In this document: piece by piece, positions 52,836 through 62,073 of the stretch
Layout of the letters: every line of letters starts with the position of its first letter
Numbering within the stretch: position 1 is the stretch's first letter
Assembly (NCBI RefSeq): GCF_002953715.1
Contig: NZ_CP025012.1
Coordinates: 2,604,001-2,668,000, forward strand
Direction: 5' to 3'
Length of the DNA stretch: 64,000 nt
From: Rhizobium leguminosarum
GTDB taxonomy: Bacteria > Pseudomonadota > Alphaproteobacteria > Rhizobiales > Rhizobiaceae
Program-made: the position numbers and the translations under genes
The notes under the pieces: model-generated
Told to the model about the DNA's origin: nothing
Databases searched by the model: none
What the model saw: the letters and a program-made list of their open reading frames with translations, nothing else

Positions 52836-53476
52836 GAGAGACTGAGGACGTGATCGACAGCCTTGTCCGGGATCTGAAGCCGGTGCCGAGACATGCGCTC
52901 GAACGCCGCTTCGCGCTCGCCATCCTGACTGCTCTGGCAATCTCGCTGCTACTGATGCTTGTCGTCGTCGGCCTTCGCACCGACATGGCGCAGGCGCTGA
53001 TGCTGCCCGTCTTCTGGATCAAGTCTGCCTACAACGCCCTGCTCGCAATCGCCGCCTTCGCAACCGTTTACCGCCTGTCCCGGCCGGATGGCTCGGAAGG
53101 CCGCTTTTTCGGGATTGCCGCGGCCATCGTACTCGCCCTCGCCGTCATGGCAGTCATCCAGCTCGCTTTGTCGCCGGCCGCAAGCTACCCCGTGCTGGTG
53201 CTCGGCTCCTCCGCCCTGCATTGCCCGTTGCTGATCTTTGCCTTTGCCATGCCGATCCTGATTGCAAATACCTGGGTGCTGCGCGGCGGCGCGCCGAGCA
53301 ACCTCGGCATCACGGGATTCATCGCCGGCATTGCCGCCGGCGCATCCGGCGCCTGGGTCTATTCCTGGTTCTGCACCGAAAACGGCCTGCCCTTCGTCAC
53401 CCTCTGGTATTCGCTCGGCATCCTGCTCACCGGCGCAATCGGCGCCCTCCTCGGCCCCCGCCTCCTGCGCTGGTAG
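52832..53476 (+). CDS. nrsF: Membrane anti-sigma factor NrsF (DUF1109)
   Basis: Inner-membrane protein of 214 aa with six helices (about 28-48, 60-80, 92-115, 122-146, 158-178, 186-208). The N-terminal cytoplasmic stretch (RETEDVIDSLVRDLKPVPRHALERR) is the sigma-binding part. Two cysteines, Cys131 (ALHCP) and Cys181 (WFCTEN), face the extracytoplasmic side. Two conserved Cys are needed for signal sensing in Caulobacter NrsF. The start is the GTG at 52832, overlapping the sigF stop. Confidence 0.93.
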   Translation: MRETEDVIDSLVRDLKPVPRHALERRFALAILTALAISLLLMLVVVGLRTDMAQALMLPVFWIKSAYNALLAIAAFATVYRLSRPDGSEGRFFGIAAAIVLALAVMAVIQLALSPAASYPVLVLGSSALHCPLLIFAFAMPILIANTWVLRGGAPSNLGITGFIAGIAAGASGAWVYSWFCTENGLPFVTLWYSLGILLTGAIGALLGPRLLRW

Positions 53477-53612
53477 CACCGGCCATTTGCGGCGCCGCGC
53501 CGACAATCCTTCATCCGGCATGAAACCAGACGCAGCATTCCTGCGTACTACTCCGGGGATGAGTTCTGCGTACCCCCCGGATAGGAAAACACAGGCAGCG
53601 AGGGATGATGGC

Positions 53613-53894
53613 ATGGTCAGGAAAGAAGGGGTAGCCCACCTCACCAGGCGAGCCGCTGAGCAAGGGTTGGCCAGGCTGATGATGAGGCTACCTGCGACGC
53701 GGGCAACGATCAGAGCGACCGCGGCGAGCCAGCCCCATTTTTATGAATTATGCGGTACCTACGGCGAAGCCTGCGCCGTCCTCGATCGAATGCGCCGGGA
53801 TAGATCGGCCGATCCCGCAATCATCACCGAATACGAGATAATCTGCACGGAAATCGAAGTCGACGTCATCAGGATCCTGCTCGGCGATCAATGA
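53613..53894 (+). CDS. Hypothetical protein, 93 aa
   Basis: Small soluble protein MVRKEGVAHLTRRAAEQ..., with a helix-forming C-terminal half (ITEYEIICTEIEVDVIRILLG). AGGGATGATGGC lies before the ATG. It is separated from nrsF by 136 bp, and no SigF-type promoter is visible upstream, so membership in that unit is doubtful. No function recognised. Confidence 0.5.
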   Translation: MVRKEGVAHLTRRAAEQGLARLMMRLPATRATIRATAASQPHFYELCGTYGEACAVLDRMRRDRSADPAIITEYEIICTEIEVDVIRILLGDQ

Positions 53895-54005
53895 GCCCCG
53901 CAAGCGCCGGGGCGGACCGCCACCGCGATGATTCAACGCCGTATTAGGTTTGTGGTCCACAGCAGCATCGAACCGGGTAATGCAACGTTTGCTGCCGGAT
54001 CCCTA

Positions 54006-55496
54006 TCAGCCCAGCAAGCCATCCACATGGATGGATATGCTCAGCGTATCCGTGTCGAAATGATGCGCAGTCCCATCGGAGATCTTATAGTGGAAAGTGT
54101 CGCTCACGTCTCCGCTAAGCCCAGCGAGCTTCGCCGCGTCGGCCGTATAGGTGTAGTCGCCATCACTGTCGACATGGATGGTGCCGTAATTGCCGGTCAG
54201 CGTCAGGCCGTTCTTGTCGACGATTGCACCCTCGAAGCGGCGAAGCAGCACGGTTCCATTGGCTGAGCTGTCGTTTTCGAGCAGATTGCCATGATGAGCG
54301 CTGTCGATGTCGGATGAGATCTTCAAGCTGTCATGGGTTGCGACAATCGTCGGAACCGCTTCCGCATGCGTCGTATCGCTGGCCGCGAGACTATAACTCG
54401 CAAGCGTTGCCGCCTGGGCCTCTTCGAGCGTCGTGTTGTTGCTGACGGGAAAGGTGTTCGCGGCGATGATGGCGGGGGATATGCTATAAGGCGTCACATC
54501 GCTGGCGATGACATTGTCGTGGAAGGAGCCGGATGCTGGTCTGTCGACCTTCAGCGCAGCCTGCGACAGGTCGTCGAAGACGTTGCTGTAGATATTGATA
54601 TCTTCGCGAACATAGGTGGGGGTGCCGGCGGCGCTGACCGCCACGCCCCATACGCCATCATGGATGTAATTGCCCGAGATATCGTAGTCCCGCGTGTCGC
54701 CCGTGTCGCCGAGACCGATGGCGTAGGACCAGCTGTAACCGCCATATCCGGATATATCGTTGTCGTGGATGGCAACGTTCGTGCCCGCCTGAGCGCTGAC
54801 CCCGAAGCCACCGCCAACCAGCGTATTGTCCTCGACCACCGCATTCACAGGCCGGATGAGCGTCAGGACGCCCTTTGGACTGGCGGCACCCGTCTGGTCG
54901 ATATAATTGCCGCTGATCAGGATATTGCTGCTGTCGTTCATCTGCACGGCATCTGCCGTGGTGCCGTGGCTGTTCGTGATGGTGTTGTTGAGGAGATTGA
55001 CGCCGTTGATCTTCTCGATCCAGACGCCGTCGCCGTTCACGTCGTTGATCGTGCTGTTCTCGATGGTGATGTTCGAACCGGTCCTGAACGTGACGGAACC
55101 TGACTTGCCCGCCAGTCCGGTGTGATCCACCTCGACATTGCGCACGGTCCAGTTCGAAACATAGCCGCCGTAAATGGCCGCGCCGCCGGTGTCCGAGATC
55201 TTGAGGTTCTCGATGACGATGTTCGATGCATAGAGGCTGTGGATGCCGTCGCCGGGGCTATGGATGACCGGCGCATCGCCGACCCCGTAGCTGCCGATGG
55301 TGACCGGGGCATTCACTGTGCCGGAATATTTCAGGTCGAGCTGATCGTTGAACACGCTTCCGGCGGCGAGCAGCACGCTGTCGCCCGGCTGCAGCTTCAA
55401 GTTTTCCACCGCCCAGAACGATGCAAACGGCGTGTCCTCGCTCGTTCCACTGTTGCCGTTGGAGCCTATCGCTGGATTCACATAATAGATTGTCAT
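54006..55496 (-). CDS. Right-handed beta-helix protein with VCBS-like C-terminus (copy A)
   Basis: Protein of 496 aa beginning MTIYYVNPAIGSNGNSGT, with no Sec signal. Residues 20-370 are a pectin-lyase-like parallel beta-helix: successive strands such as ASNIVIENLKISD, WTVRNVEVDHTG, SNITIENSTINDV, NGVNLLNNTITNS, SNILISGNYIDQ, VNAVVEDNTLV, TNVAIHDNDIS. The tail has HHGNLLENDSS...LTLTGNYGTIHVDSDGDYTYT, a VCBS/cadherin-like unit found in proteins secreted by type I systems. Function could be binding or cleaving an acidic polysaccharide; no catalytic residues are assigned. Confidence 0.85.
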   Translation of the reverse strand: MTIYYVNPAIGSNGNSGTSEDTPFASFWAVENLKLQPGDSVLLAAGSVFNDQLDLKYSGTVNAPVTIGSYGVGDAPVIHSPGDGIHSLYASNIVIENLKISDTGGAAIYGGYVSNWTVRNVEVDHTGLAGKSGSVTFRTGSNITIENSTINDVNGDGVWIEKINGVNLLNNTITNSHGTTADAVQMNDSSNILISGNYIDQTGAASPKGVLTLIRPVNAVVEDNTLVGGGFGVSAQAGTNVAIHDNDISGYGGYSWSYAIGLGDTGDTRDYDISGNYIHDGVWGVAVSAAGTPTYVREDINIYSNVFDDLSQAALKVDRPASGSFHDNVIASDVTPYSISPAIIAANTFPVSNNTTLEEAQAATLASYSLAASDTTHAEAVPTIVATHDSLKISSDIDSAHHGNLLENDSSANGTVLLRRFEGAIVDKNGLTLTGNYGTIHVDSDGDYTYTADAAKLAGLSGDVSDTFHYKISDGTAHHFDTDTLSISIHVDGLLG

Positions 55497-55963
55497 ATCG
55501 CCTTGTTCTCGAATTGCCGCGCAGCCCTCTGGATCGGCTGCGACGCGTGGATCGGATGCGGTCGGGGCTAAAGGCCATGCTAAGAGGGCCTTCGATATTG
55601 CCTTCACGACGGTTGGCAGACCCTGTGGGCCGGCCTTGGTCCCGAGAAACGCCTGGCGGTGGCGATATCCTACGAACTACAACTTATACGAAAACAATCT
55701 ACTAAAAAGCGACCGAAAGGTGAATGAACGATAATCGTACCCCTCGGCGACGTATGGTCGCAGAAGCTGTAGACGTCCTGTTTCAGGTCAGTCGTAAGCC
55801 AGAAAGGCGAGGCCGTGTGGCATGCCCCTTACCCTCACCCGGCTGCAGCCGGATGAGGGGCGCTGCGGAGACATTTGGTGGCGAGAGCAACACTTCCCTG
55901 GGGGAGTCACGCTTCCCGGAAGCAACGCCTCCCCGGCGTAGCGCCGCTCCCGGCACACTCGCC
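55497..55963. other. Intergenic region between tandem paralogues
   Basis: About 470 bp, no gene supported. It contains the 28-bp near-palindrome at 55832-55859. The area near 55690-55740 is AT-rich (ACTACAACTTATACGAAAACAATC) and may include the promoter of copy A on the minus strand. Confidence 0.45.
55832..55859. repeat. 28-bp near-perfect palindrome
   Basis: CCCTCAcCCGGCT-GC-AGCCGGaTGAGGG type: 13 of 14 paired positions match (only C/A at position 7 differs). It follows the stop of copy B (minus strand) by about 105 bases and may terminate that gene. The sequence style (CCCTCACCCGGC) again resembles rhizobial intergenic repeats. Confidence 0.6.
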
Positions 55964-57451
55964 TCAGCTCAGCAAGCCATCCAGATGGATGAAGACGGTC
56001 AGCGTATCCCCGTCGCTGTGATGCGAGGTTCCATCGTTGATCGCGTAGCTGAACGACTCGCTCACATGTCCGCTATGGTCAGGGAGCTTCGTCTCATCGA
56101 GCGTGTAGGCATAGTTGCCTTCCCGGTCCACGTGGATGTCACCGTATTCCCCGGTCAGCGTCAGGCCGTGCTTGCCGACGGTTTCGTCCCCGAAGCGCCG
56201 AAGTACCAGGGTGTCATTGTCCGAGCTGTCGTTTTCAAGGAGGTTGCCATGATGGGCGGCACCCGTATCGGTCAGGATCTTCAAATTGTCATGGACAGCG
56301 ACAACGGCAGGATCCGCGGCCGCCTCCGTCGCTGCGGCAGTCTTGGCAACCGGGCTGGCCAGCGCCGTCTCGACATTGGCAACCGTATGGTTGTTGCTGA
56401 CGGAGAAGGTGTGGGCGTCGACGATGGAAGGCGATATGCTGTAGGCCTTGACGCCGCTCTCGATGGTATTGTTGAAAAAGGAGCCGGATGCCGGCCTGTC
56501 GACCTTTAACGCCGCCTGTGAGAGGTCGTCGAAGACATTGTCGTGGACCTTGATATTCGTGCGGACATAGCTGGGGCTGCCGGCAGCGGAGATAACCACG
56601 CCCCAGGCGCCGTCATGGATGTGGTTGCCCGCAATATCGTAGTCTCTCGTATTGCCCGTGTCGCCGAGACCGACAGCGAAGGACCAGCTGTAGCCGTGAA
56701 ATCCCGATATGTCGTTGTCGCGGATGGCAACATTCTTGCCGGCCTGCGCGCTGATGCCGAAGCCGCCGCCGGTGAGCGTATTGTCCTCGACCACGGCATT
56801 CACCGGCCTGATGAGCACGATGACGCCCTTCGGACTATCGGCATGCGTCTGGTCGAGATGGTTGCCGCGGATCAGAATGTTGCTGCTGTCGTTCACCTGC
56901 ACGGCATCGGCCGTCGCGCCATGGGCATTGGTGACGGTGTTGTTGAGAAGCTTGATGCCGGTGACCTTTTCGATCCAGAAGCCGTCGCCCTTGACGTCCG
57001 ATATCTTGCTGTCTTGGATCGTGACATTCTTGCTGCTCCGGAAGGTGACGGCGCCTGCGTTTTCCGACAATCCCGTCTTGGCGATCTCGACGTCGCGGAC
57101 CGTCCAGTTCGTGACACTGCCGCCATAAATGCCCGCACCTGATGTATTCGATATCTTCAGGTTCTCGATGACGATGTTCGAGGCATAGAGACTGTGGATA
57201 CCGTCGCCACTGCTGTGGATGACGGGTGCCGCACCCGTGCCGTAACTGCCGATCTTGATCGGCGCACTCTCGCTGCCGGAATATTTGATATCGAGCTGCT
57301 CGTTGAACATGCTCCCCTTGGCAAGGAGCACGCTGTCGCCGGGTTTCAGCTTCAAGGATTCCACTTTGGACAAAGTCGCAAAAGCCGAATTCTGGCCCGT
57401 TCCGCTGTTGCGGTCGGAGCCACTCGCTGAGTTCACATAGTAGACTGTCAT
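55964..57451 (-). CDS. Right-handed beta-helix protein with VCBS-like C-terminus (copy B)
   Basis: Paralogue of the protein at 54006, 495 aa, collinear over its full length: same start (MTVYYVNSASGSDRNSGT), same beta-helix coils (ASNIVIENLKISN, WTVRDVEIAKTG, KNVTIQDSKISDV, SNILIRGNHLDQ), the same HHGNLLENDSSDND and IHVDREGNYAYT tail, and a matching end (HLDGLLS versus HVDGLLG). Sec signal also absent, pointing to another secretion path, probably type I; no ABC/HlyD/TolC genes of that type are visible beside it. Tandem duplication with divergence. Confidence 0.85.
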   Translation of the reverse strand: MTVYYVNSASGSDRNSGTGQNSAFATLSKVESLKLKPGDSVLLAKGSMFNEQLDIKYSGSESAPIKIGSYGTGAAPVIHSSGDGIHSLYASNIVIENLKISNTSGAGIYGGSVTNWTVRDVEIAKTGLSENAGAVTFRSSKNVTIQDSKISDVKGDGFWIEKVTGIKLLNNTVTNAHGATADAVQVNDSSNILIRGNHLDQTHADSPKGVIVLIRPVNAVVEDNTLTGGGFGISAQAGKNVAIRDNDISGFHGYSWSFAVGLGDTGNTRDYDIAGNHIHDGAWGVVISAAGSPSYVRTNIKVHDNVFDDLSQAALKVDRPASGSFFNNTIESGVKAYSISPSIVDAHTFSVSNNHTVANVETALASPVAKTAAATEAAADPAVVAVHDNLKILTDTGAAHHGNLLENDSSDNDTLVLRRFGDETVGKHGLTLTGEYGDIHVDREGNYAYTLDETKLPDHSGHVSESFSYAINDGTSHHSDGDTLTVFIHLDGLLS

Positions 57452-57777
57452 ATCGCCATGTTGCCCTGTTCGTCGGATCGCTATGTCGCCGCCGGGATCG
57501 TCCAGGATCGGCCGATCGGATGCGGCGGGGGCAAACCGGCCACGGCAAGAAGGCGATAAGATGTTGTCAATGGGGCAATGGGCGGGCTCTCAGGCCTTAT
57601 TCCACAGCCAATTCCCTGGTGTGACGAAAGTTACAACTTGGGCCGAGAAATCGGCGACTTCGAGGTGAATAAATCGCGGCGTGTTTGCGCGAGGCTGACG
57701 TCGCCTTCGGTCTATGCACCATGTGATTCTTGCCTTCGCTTGCGCTCAAGGGGTGAGGAGCGCCAGCGACTGAAAAC
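57452..57777. other. Intergenic region, no gene seen
   Basis: About 325 bp upstream of copy B and downstream of the permease stop (both minus strand). It presumably contains the copy B promoter. Codons in the plus strand are open but Arg/Ser-rich. No repeat or hairpin noticed. Confidence 0.4.
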
Positions 57778-58980
57778 CTACCCTCTCGCCCGCAACGCCG
57801 CCCTCAGGGGCAACCGCGTCGCCGCAAGCGCCGGCAACGCCCCGCCGATGATGCCGATGGCAAGACCCAGCAGGCCGGCGGTGAGTGCCACGTCGGCGGT
57901 GACGTCGAGCTGGAAGGCCATCTTGGTATTGTCAGCGCCCATCGTGCTTGCCTGCCAGCCGCTAAAGGCGAGCCATGAGACGAGGATGCCGAGCGCCGAC
58001 CCCGCGACAGACAGCAGCACGGCCTCGACCCAGGTGGCAGTGAAGGCCGGCAGGCGGCCGAAGCCGAGCAGGCGCAGCGTGGCGATCTCGACGGTGCGGT
58101 CGGAAACCGAGCTCATCATCGTGTTCAGCGCTCCAGCCGTTGCGCCCACTGCCATCAGCAGCGCGAGGGGCCAGCCGAACAGGCGAATGAGGCGGCTGGT
58201 GCGCTCGGATTGCGCGGCATAGAGATCGGCCTCGGAGACCGCGGTGAGTGGGGCGCCGGGAATTGGGGAAAGATGCTGTCTCAGCGCGTCCAGACCACCC
58301 GCCCCATCAAGGCGCATACGCAGGCTCTGCACCTGCCCCTGCCGGTCAAAGCCCGATTGCACCGCTTCCAGATCCGCCCAGATCTCGGATTCGAAGGCGC
58401 TGCCACCCGAGGTGAAATGCCCGACGACAATCCAGTCGACCGCGCCGAGCCGCACCCTGTCGCCGACAGCGAAGTCGGAGAACTCGTCGGCAATCTGGGC
58501 ACCGACGACGATTTCGCGGGCGCCTTGGGAAAACAGCCGCCCCTGCGAAAGCATCGCTCGATCGCGCAAGCCAGAGCCGGCCGGATCCATGCCGCGTAGC
58601 GACAATGTCTGCTCGGCGCCATCGCTTGCCCTGATGACATCGACCGGAACAATGACCTCGCGCGACAGCGCCAATCCGCCCGCCGCGTCGCGCGCCACGC
58701 CGATATCGCCGGTCATGGCGCTTAGGCTGCGGATCGCCTCGGCCGGCACGTCCGAGCCGGTCTCCTGGTTGGTGCCGCCGCCAAGGACGACCGCGATGCC
58801 GGGCGAACCGGCGCCGGCAAGCGCCCTCTCAAAACCGCGCACCATGGCGAGAAACCCCGACAGCACCGCCACGACGAGGGCGACCGACAACACCATCGAC
58901 AGCGAGATCCAGAGCCGCCGCGGCAGGCTGCCGAGATTGACTCTGATCATGAGAAATATCTGCTTGAGCGCTGATGACAT
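57778..58980 (-). CDS. ABC permease (FtsX/MacB-like), second of two
   Basis: Membrane subunit of 400 aa. One N-terminal helix (about 22-45), a large extracytoplasmic domain (about 50-270), and three C-terminal helices in the FtsX domain (LLMAVGATAGALNTMMSSVSDRTVEIATLRLLGFGRLPAF region). This 1+3 topology is that of MacB/LolC-type mechanotransmitting permeases. It begins four bases after the stop of the other permease, in one operon with ATPase and adaptor. Confidence 0.9.
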   Translation of the reverse strand: MSSALKQIFLMIRVNLGSLPRRLWISLSMVLSVALVVAVLSGFLAMVRGFERALAGAGSPGIAVVLGGGTNQETGSDVPAEAIRSLSAMTGDIGVARDAAGGLALSREVIVPVDVIRASDGAEQTLSLRGMDPAGSGLRDRAMLSQGRLFSQGAREIVVGAQIADEFSDFAVGDRVRLGAVDWIVVGHFTSGGSAFESEIWADLEAVQSGFDRQGQVQSLRMRLDGAGGLDALRQHLSPIPGAPLTAVSEADLYAAQSERTSRLIRLFGWPLALLMAVGATAGALNTMMSSVSDRTVEIATLRLLGFGRLPAFTATWVEAVLLSVAGSALGILVSWLAFSGWQASTMGADNTKMAFQLDVTADVALTAGLLGLAIGIIGGALPALAATRLPLRAALRARG

Positions 58981-58984
58981 TGGA

Positions 58985-60124
58985 TTATCTCGATCTGAAG
59001 GCGTTGACGATGGGCAGGCGCATGGCGTTGAGGGCGGGCAACAGCCCGGTCAGGAGCCCGAGACCAACGATGATGGCGACGGACTTCAACAGCACCGACA
59101 GACTGAAGGCGAGGCCGAACTCGGGGCCGATCAACAGCGTCGCAAGCTTGGCGAGAAGGAGCCCGCCCGCCCCACCGGCGGCGAAGATGAACAGCGTCTC
59201 GCCGAGCACCAGCGTCATGATCCGACCGCGCGAAAAGCCCAGCACCTTCATGACGCCGATCTCGAAGCTGCGTTCCCTCACGGCAAAGAGCATGGTGTTG
59301 ACAGCGATCATCAGGATGGTCACGAAGGCCGCGCCGACGACGAGGCCGACGATCAGGCCGACATCGGCGAACTGCCGCAGGAAGGCTTCGAGGAACTGCT
59401 TTTCCGACTGTGTCCGCGTCTGCGCCGCCGAGTTGGCAAACAGCGCATCGATCCGCGCCGCCAGCACGCCCGGCGACACGCCCTGGCGCGGGCGCACCAC
59501 GAAGGCGTCGACCGTATCCTTGTCGCGCGCGCGGGCCGCATTGATCGCGTCGTAGCGGGCGAGCATGAAATAAGTATCGGTGCTGGGATTGGCACCCTCG
59601 AAGATGCCCGCGATCACGAAGCTCCAGTCACGACTGCCATCGGTCTTCATCAACTGGCTGGTGACGCCGATGCGCTGGCCGACCGACCAGCCCTGCGCCT
59701 CCGCCAACGCCCGGCCGACGAGCACTCGGTCGCGGCCCTCTTCCAGCGTTCCGATCAGATCGGGCGTCAGCCCGAGCTCGTCGCCATTGGCAGCGGCAAT
59801 CGAGCGCGGATCGACCGCGCTCGTCGTGACGACATTCTTCTCCACCGCTACGAACCCACGCATGCGCGCGGTATAGGCGACGGCGGCGACATCGCCGTCC
59901 GCAGCGATCCGGCTGAGATAGGCAAGCGGCAGCGGCAGCCCCCGGCCCGATTTGTTGAAGACGCCGAGCAGATTGTCGCTCGCGCCCGCCGCCCCTTGGC
60001 TGCCGCCGAGGAAACTCGCCGTCAGGGCGTAGATCAGGAAGGCGATACCGACCGAGAACATCAGCAGCGCGGCCCTAAGCCGCTTGCGCCAAACATTACG
60101 CCGCATCAGTTGAAAGAAGGTCAT
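58985..60124 (-). CDS. ABC permease (FtsX/MacB-like), first of two
   Basis: Sister permease of 379 aa. Same layout: helix near 18-38, periplasmic domain, FtsX domain with VGAAFVTILMIAVNTMLFAVRERSFEIGVMKVLGFSRGRIM (key segment ERSFEIGVMKVLGFSR), which is the ATPase coupling helix. It overlaps the ATPase stop by four bases (60121-60124). Together with the second permease it would form a heterodimeric exporter or lipid-extraction complex. Confidence 0.9.
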   Translation of the reverse strand: MTFFQLMRRNVWRKRLRAALLMFSVGIAFLIYALTASFLGGSQGAAGASDNLLGVFNKSGRGLPLPLAYLSRIAADGDVAAVAYTARMRGFVAVEKNVVTTSAVDPRSIAAANGDELGLTPDLIGTLEEGRDRVLVGRALAEAQGWSVGQRIGVTSQLMKTDGSRDWSFVIAGIFEGANPSTDTYFMLARYDAINAARARDKDTVDAFVVRPRQGVSPGVLAARIDALFANSAAQTRTQSEKQFLEAFLRQFADVGLIVGLVVGAAFVTILMIAVNTMLFAVRERSFEIGVMKVLGFSRGRIMTLVLGETLFIFAAGGAGGLLLAKLATLLIGPEFGLAFSLSVLLKSVAIIVGLGLLTGLLPALNAMRLPIVNAFRSR

Positions 60125-60825
60125 CGGCTCCTCCCCTGCTGCTCGACGAATTCGCCCTTGTTGAGATGCAACGTGCGCCGGGCAAAGGCGGCGGCCTCGG
60201 GATCATGCGTGACCATGATGATGGTCTTCTGAAGCTTGCGATTGAGAAAGCCCAGCATCTCGAGAATATCATTGGCGGATTTCCGGTCGAGATCGCCGGT
60301 CGGTTCGTCGCAGAGTAAAAGGTCGGGATCGCCGACGATGGCGCGGGCGATGCCGACGCGCTGCTGCTGCCCGCCGGACATGCTCGATGGAAACTGCCGC
60401 TGCCGGCCCGCAAGACCGACGAGCTCCATGACGGTCTCAACGCGGGCGTGCCGCTCCTTTCGCCCGAGCGGCTTCAAGAGCAGCGGCAGCTCGATATTCT
60501 CGCCGGCATTCAACATCGGCAGCAGATTGTAGAACTGGAAGACGATGCCCATGCCATGCGCCCGCCACGCGGCTCTGGCGCCCTCGCCCATCTGCTCGAT
60601 ATGGCTGCGGCCGATCCTGATCTCCCCGGCATCAGGGCTGTCGATGCCGCCGAGCATGTTGAGCAGCGTCGATTTCCCCGAGCCCGACGGCCCCATGACG
60701 GCAACGAAATCGCCGCGCGCGATGGAAAGGTCGAGCCCGGAAAAGATCGGGATCGTCTCCGCGCCGATCCTGAATGCCTTCCGGACGCCGCGAAGCGCGA
60801 TATAGGGTTCTTGAGAGTCGGTCAT
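60121..60825 (-). CDS. ABC ATP-binding protein (MacB/LolD-like)
   Basis: ATPase of 234 aa. Walker A GPSGSGKST (45-53), signature SGGQQQRVGIARAI (about 146-159), Walker B LLLCDEPTGDLD (about 167-178), H-loop MVTHDPEAA. The signature-adjacent GDLDRKSA is usual for MacB/LolD/FtsE-type ATPases. Overlaps both neighbours by four bases, indicating a tight four-gene operon. Confidence 0.93.
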   Translation of the reverse strand: MTDSQEPYIALRGVRKAFRIGAETIPIFSGLDLSIARGDFVAVMGPSGSGKSTLLNMLGGIDSPDAGEIRIGRSHIEQMGEGARAAWRAHGMGIVFQFYNLLPMLNAGENIELPLLLKPLGRKERHARVETVMELVGLAGRQRQFPSSMSGGQQQRVGIARAIVGDPDLLLCDEPTGDLDRKSANDILEMLGFLNRKLQKTIIMVTHDPEAAAFARRTLHLNKGEFVEQQGRSR

Positions 60826-61970
60826 CGCTCTGCTCCTTGCTGGTGGTCTGTGGTATACCCGGCCTCACCCACCACCAGGCGGATGCGCGCAACCATGGCG
60901 GGGCGCATGTCTGGCGGCGGCGAGGAGAGCGACAGGCGAAGCGTCACCGTCCCCTTCTCCCGCGAAATCATGGGCGCGATCTTCGATACCTCGACCGCAA
61001 ACGGCTGGTCGGGAAAGCCGTCGAGCACCGCCTCCCCACGCAAGCCCGGCCGCATCTGTGCAATATTGGCCTCGGCCACATCGGCATCGATGACCATGTT
61101 TGTCATGTCGGCAATCGCAAGCAGGCTTTCATTCTCCCGCACGCTGTCCTCGCGCGACAGCACGGTGTCGCCGACATGCGCGGTAAGCCGCGTGACGGTG
61201 CCCGATATCGGCGCCCGGACGGCCAGTGCGTCCACCTGCTCGCGCGCCCTCTCGATATCGAGATCCGCCTTGGCCACATCTTGCCGTGCCTGCAGGGCGG
61301 CATTTTCGGCAGTGTCGAACATCGTCCTCGCCTCCTCCAGCGTCTGCGCCGACATCGCATCGCGCCCGGCCAGCCGCTCGGTGCGCGTGAGGGAAGACCG
61401 CGCCTGCGCCAATTCTATAGTCTTCGCCGCCAGCGCCAGCCCCGCCGATTGCCGGGCGATCTCGGCCCCCTGAAGCGTGAAGCGGGCGCCGGCATCATCG
61501 AGCCGCAGCAGCACCTGCCCCGCCGCGACCCTACCGCCCGCCTCGACTTCGACGGCGACGATCCGGCCCCCATATTTGGAAAAGACGGTGGAGATATCGG
61601 GTGCCACGACGTAGCCGGAGCTGGTGACTTCCCGGGTTGGCAAGGCCGAGCTCGCAGCTTCATCGGCAGGCAACGCCCGCCCATGCTCGGCAGCAGCGCC
61701 GCCCTCGGCCGGCGCCTCCGCTTCACGAACGGATATCGTAGGGCCGCTATTCGCGAAGCCTGCAAGCATGGTCTCGATGCGCTCAAGCGCCTCGGGCGGA
61801 TAGAAAAGAACCACCGCCAGCGATGCAGTCGCGGCAAAGGCCACCTTTGCTCCAGGGATCACACGCCGCCGGACACGGGCCGGCGGCTCTGCCTTGAAGG
61901 CCGCAGGCTCGATCGAAAGCGATCTCAGCTTGGCGGCAAGGTCTCGGTCATGTTCTGATGTCGTGTTCAT
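60822..61970 (-). CDS. Periplasmic adaptor (HlyD/MacA-like)
   Basis: Membrane-fusion protein of 382 aa. A cytoplasmic N-terminus, one helix (about 42-58), then a lipoyl-type domain split by a coiled-coil hairpin (ALAAKTIELAQARSSLTRTERLAGRDAMSAQTLEEARTMFDTAENAALQARQDVAKADLDIERAREQ region, about 178-245), then beta-barrel AVRAPISGTVTRL... It would link the two permeases to an outer-membrane TolC channel (not in the window). First gene of the operon 61970-57778. Confidence 0.9.
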   Translation of the reverse strand: MNTTSEHDRDLAAKLRSLSIEPAAFKAEPPARVRRRVIPGAKVAFAATASLAVVLFYPPEALERIETMLAGFANSGPTISVREAEAPAEGGAAAEHGRALPADEAASSALPTREVTSSGYVVAPDISTVFSKYGGRIVAVEVEAGGRVAAGQVLLRLDDAGARFTLQGAEIARQSAGLALAAKTIELAQARSSLTRTERLAGRDAMSAQTLEEARTMFDTAENAALQARQDVAKADLDIERAREQVDALAVRAPISGTVTRLTAHVGDTVLSREDSVRENESLLAIADMTNMVIDADVAEANIAQMRPGLRGEAVLDGFPDQPFAVEVSKIAPMISREKGTVTLRLSLSSPPPDMRPAMVARIRLVVGEAGYTTDHQQGAER

Positions 61971-62073
61971 TCCGCAAGCATCGCCGATCCGGCTGAAATC
62001 GCGACCTCAAACGCGTTTCTGGCAGTCCTCGATCGCGATCGTGTACGTGGCACGGCAAGGCGCCCGCCGTCGG

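Noticed and set aside
54333..55103. 256-codon plus-strand frame inside beta-helix copy A
   Set aside because: Its Val/Asp/Ala pattern is the reverse reading of the repetitive coils; copy B has a similar shadow.
58244..60232. 662-codon open frame antisense to the two permeases
   Set aside because: Spans two real genes and their junction; no domain, and Ser/Arg/Pro-rich shadow composition.
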